A stretch of DNA of 64,000 nt, from contig NC_072449.1 in the NCBI RefSeq assembly GCF_027596085.1, positions 19,528,834-19,592,833 of the forward strand, written 5' to 3'. The stretch is from Anoplopoma fimbria (lineage: Eukaryota; Chordata; Actinopteri; Perciformes; Anoplopomatidae). Positions 59,838-64,000 of the stretch are shown here, piece after piece. The position numbers were made by a program, and so were the translations under genes. Numbering within the stretch: position 1 is the first letter of the stretch; each line of letters starts with the position of its first letter. The notes under the pieces were generated by a model. The model was not told the DNA's origin. It searched no databases and worked only from the letters and a program-made list of their open reading frames with translations.

Positions 59838-60347
59838 AGGCGGCAACCTCCGGTTCTGCCGAGTGAAGCCAGTGCGGAAGTCTCTTAAAATTGCATTCTC
59901 TCTGCTGACCAGCAGGGGGCGACTCCTCCAGTTGCAAAAAGAAGTCAGATTGTATAGACGTCTATGAGAAAATGACCCTACTTCTCAATTTATTTATTAC
60001 CATAGTAAACATGGCAAACATGAGTTTATGGTCCAAATCGCTAGTGTCAAGTATTCTTCAATACAGCATGATGTTCATTAAGTAAGTTACGTTCCTTTTA
60101 GAGTAAAATAGATCATAAAGCGGAGTATGCTTTAGGGCGGGCTTACTTTGATTGACAGGTTGCTGCCACTATCAGAGCCGTATACGGTGTCTCTCCCTCA
60201 CTCCTCCGCAGTCAAATGTGGTAACTTGCGTTCACCAGTTGCAAAAAAAAGCATGGCAACGGCAAATCGCCGAACTCATGGCAGTCCACAAACCAATGGG
60301 AGACGTCACCATGACTACGTCCAATTCCTATTTAAAGTATATGGTGT
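59838..60347 (+). mobile_element. dispersed fish repeat copy (non-autonomous, percomorph-type)
   Basis: From GGCGGCAACCTCCGGTTCTG to about AAGTATATGGT, the sequence matches, from memory, a very abundant dispersed repeat of spiny-rayed fish. Recognisable landmarks, in order, are GACCAGCAGGGGGCGACTCC, TATAGACGTCTATGAGAAAA, GACCCTACTTCTC, the TGCTTTAGGGCGGGCTTACT stretch, TATACGGTGTCTCTCCCTCA and AACCAATGGGAGACGTCACC. It has no protein-coding capacity, so it is probably a MITE- or SINE-like element. I cannot name its Repbase family. Open frames inside it are not genes. Confidence 0.55.

Positions 60348-64000
<3,653 letters not shown>

Overview
The window is vertebrate genomic DNA, most likely from a percomorph teleost. 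It is intron-rich and AT-rich, has many very long pure CA/GT and TA microsatellites, and carries small fish-type dispersed repeats. It holds two complete, confidently recognised protein-coding genes and weak signs of a third. Most of the rest is non-coding. I see nothing prokaryotic, viral or CRISPR-like.

Layout. Positions 1-33,500 contain no coding exon that I can support. The region holds microsatellites, a degenerate tRNA-like SINE fragment (~10.88 kb), a LINE 3' tail (~24.75 kb) and a few short repeats and palindromes. A purine/pyrimidine-tract-rich block at 33.5-34.5 kb could be the promoter and first non-coding exon of a minus-strand gene. From memory, human ARHGAP35 lies divergent to AP2S1, so the left 33 kb could be its large first intron, but that is inference. 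Then comes ap2s1 on the + strand: promoter ~37.75 kb, five coding exons 37,989-42,127, 3'UTR to ~43.6 kb. It encodes the 142-residue sigma2 subunit of the AP-2 clathrin adaptor.

rab4b lies tail-to-tail with it on the - strand: start codon at 54,396, stop at 46,974, seven coding exons, 213 residues. It encodes the Rab4B small GTPase of early and recycling endosomes. Every exon joins in phase and gives full-length proteins with all expected motifs. Right of the rab4b promoter (54.4-54.65 kb) a few splice-flanked open segments on the - strand (59.5, 58.6 and 56.0 kb) join in a consistent phase. They may be the 3' end of an unidentified gene that starts beyond the right edge. A dispersed fish repeat occupies 59.84-60.35 kb.

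Functionally, AP-2 loads cargo into clathrin-coated pits at the plasma membrane and Rab4 returns internalised cargo from early endosomes. The two confident genes therefore act at opposite ends of one trafficking loop, although nothing here shows that they are co-regulated. The most interesting non-coding signals are a pair of ZNF143/Staf-like motifs and two overlapping upstream ORFs at ap2s1, a perfect 20-bp-arm hairpin in rab4b intron 1, and the candidate minus-strand gene.
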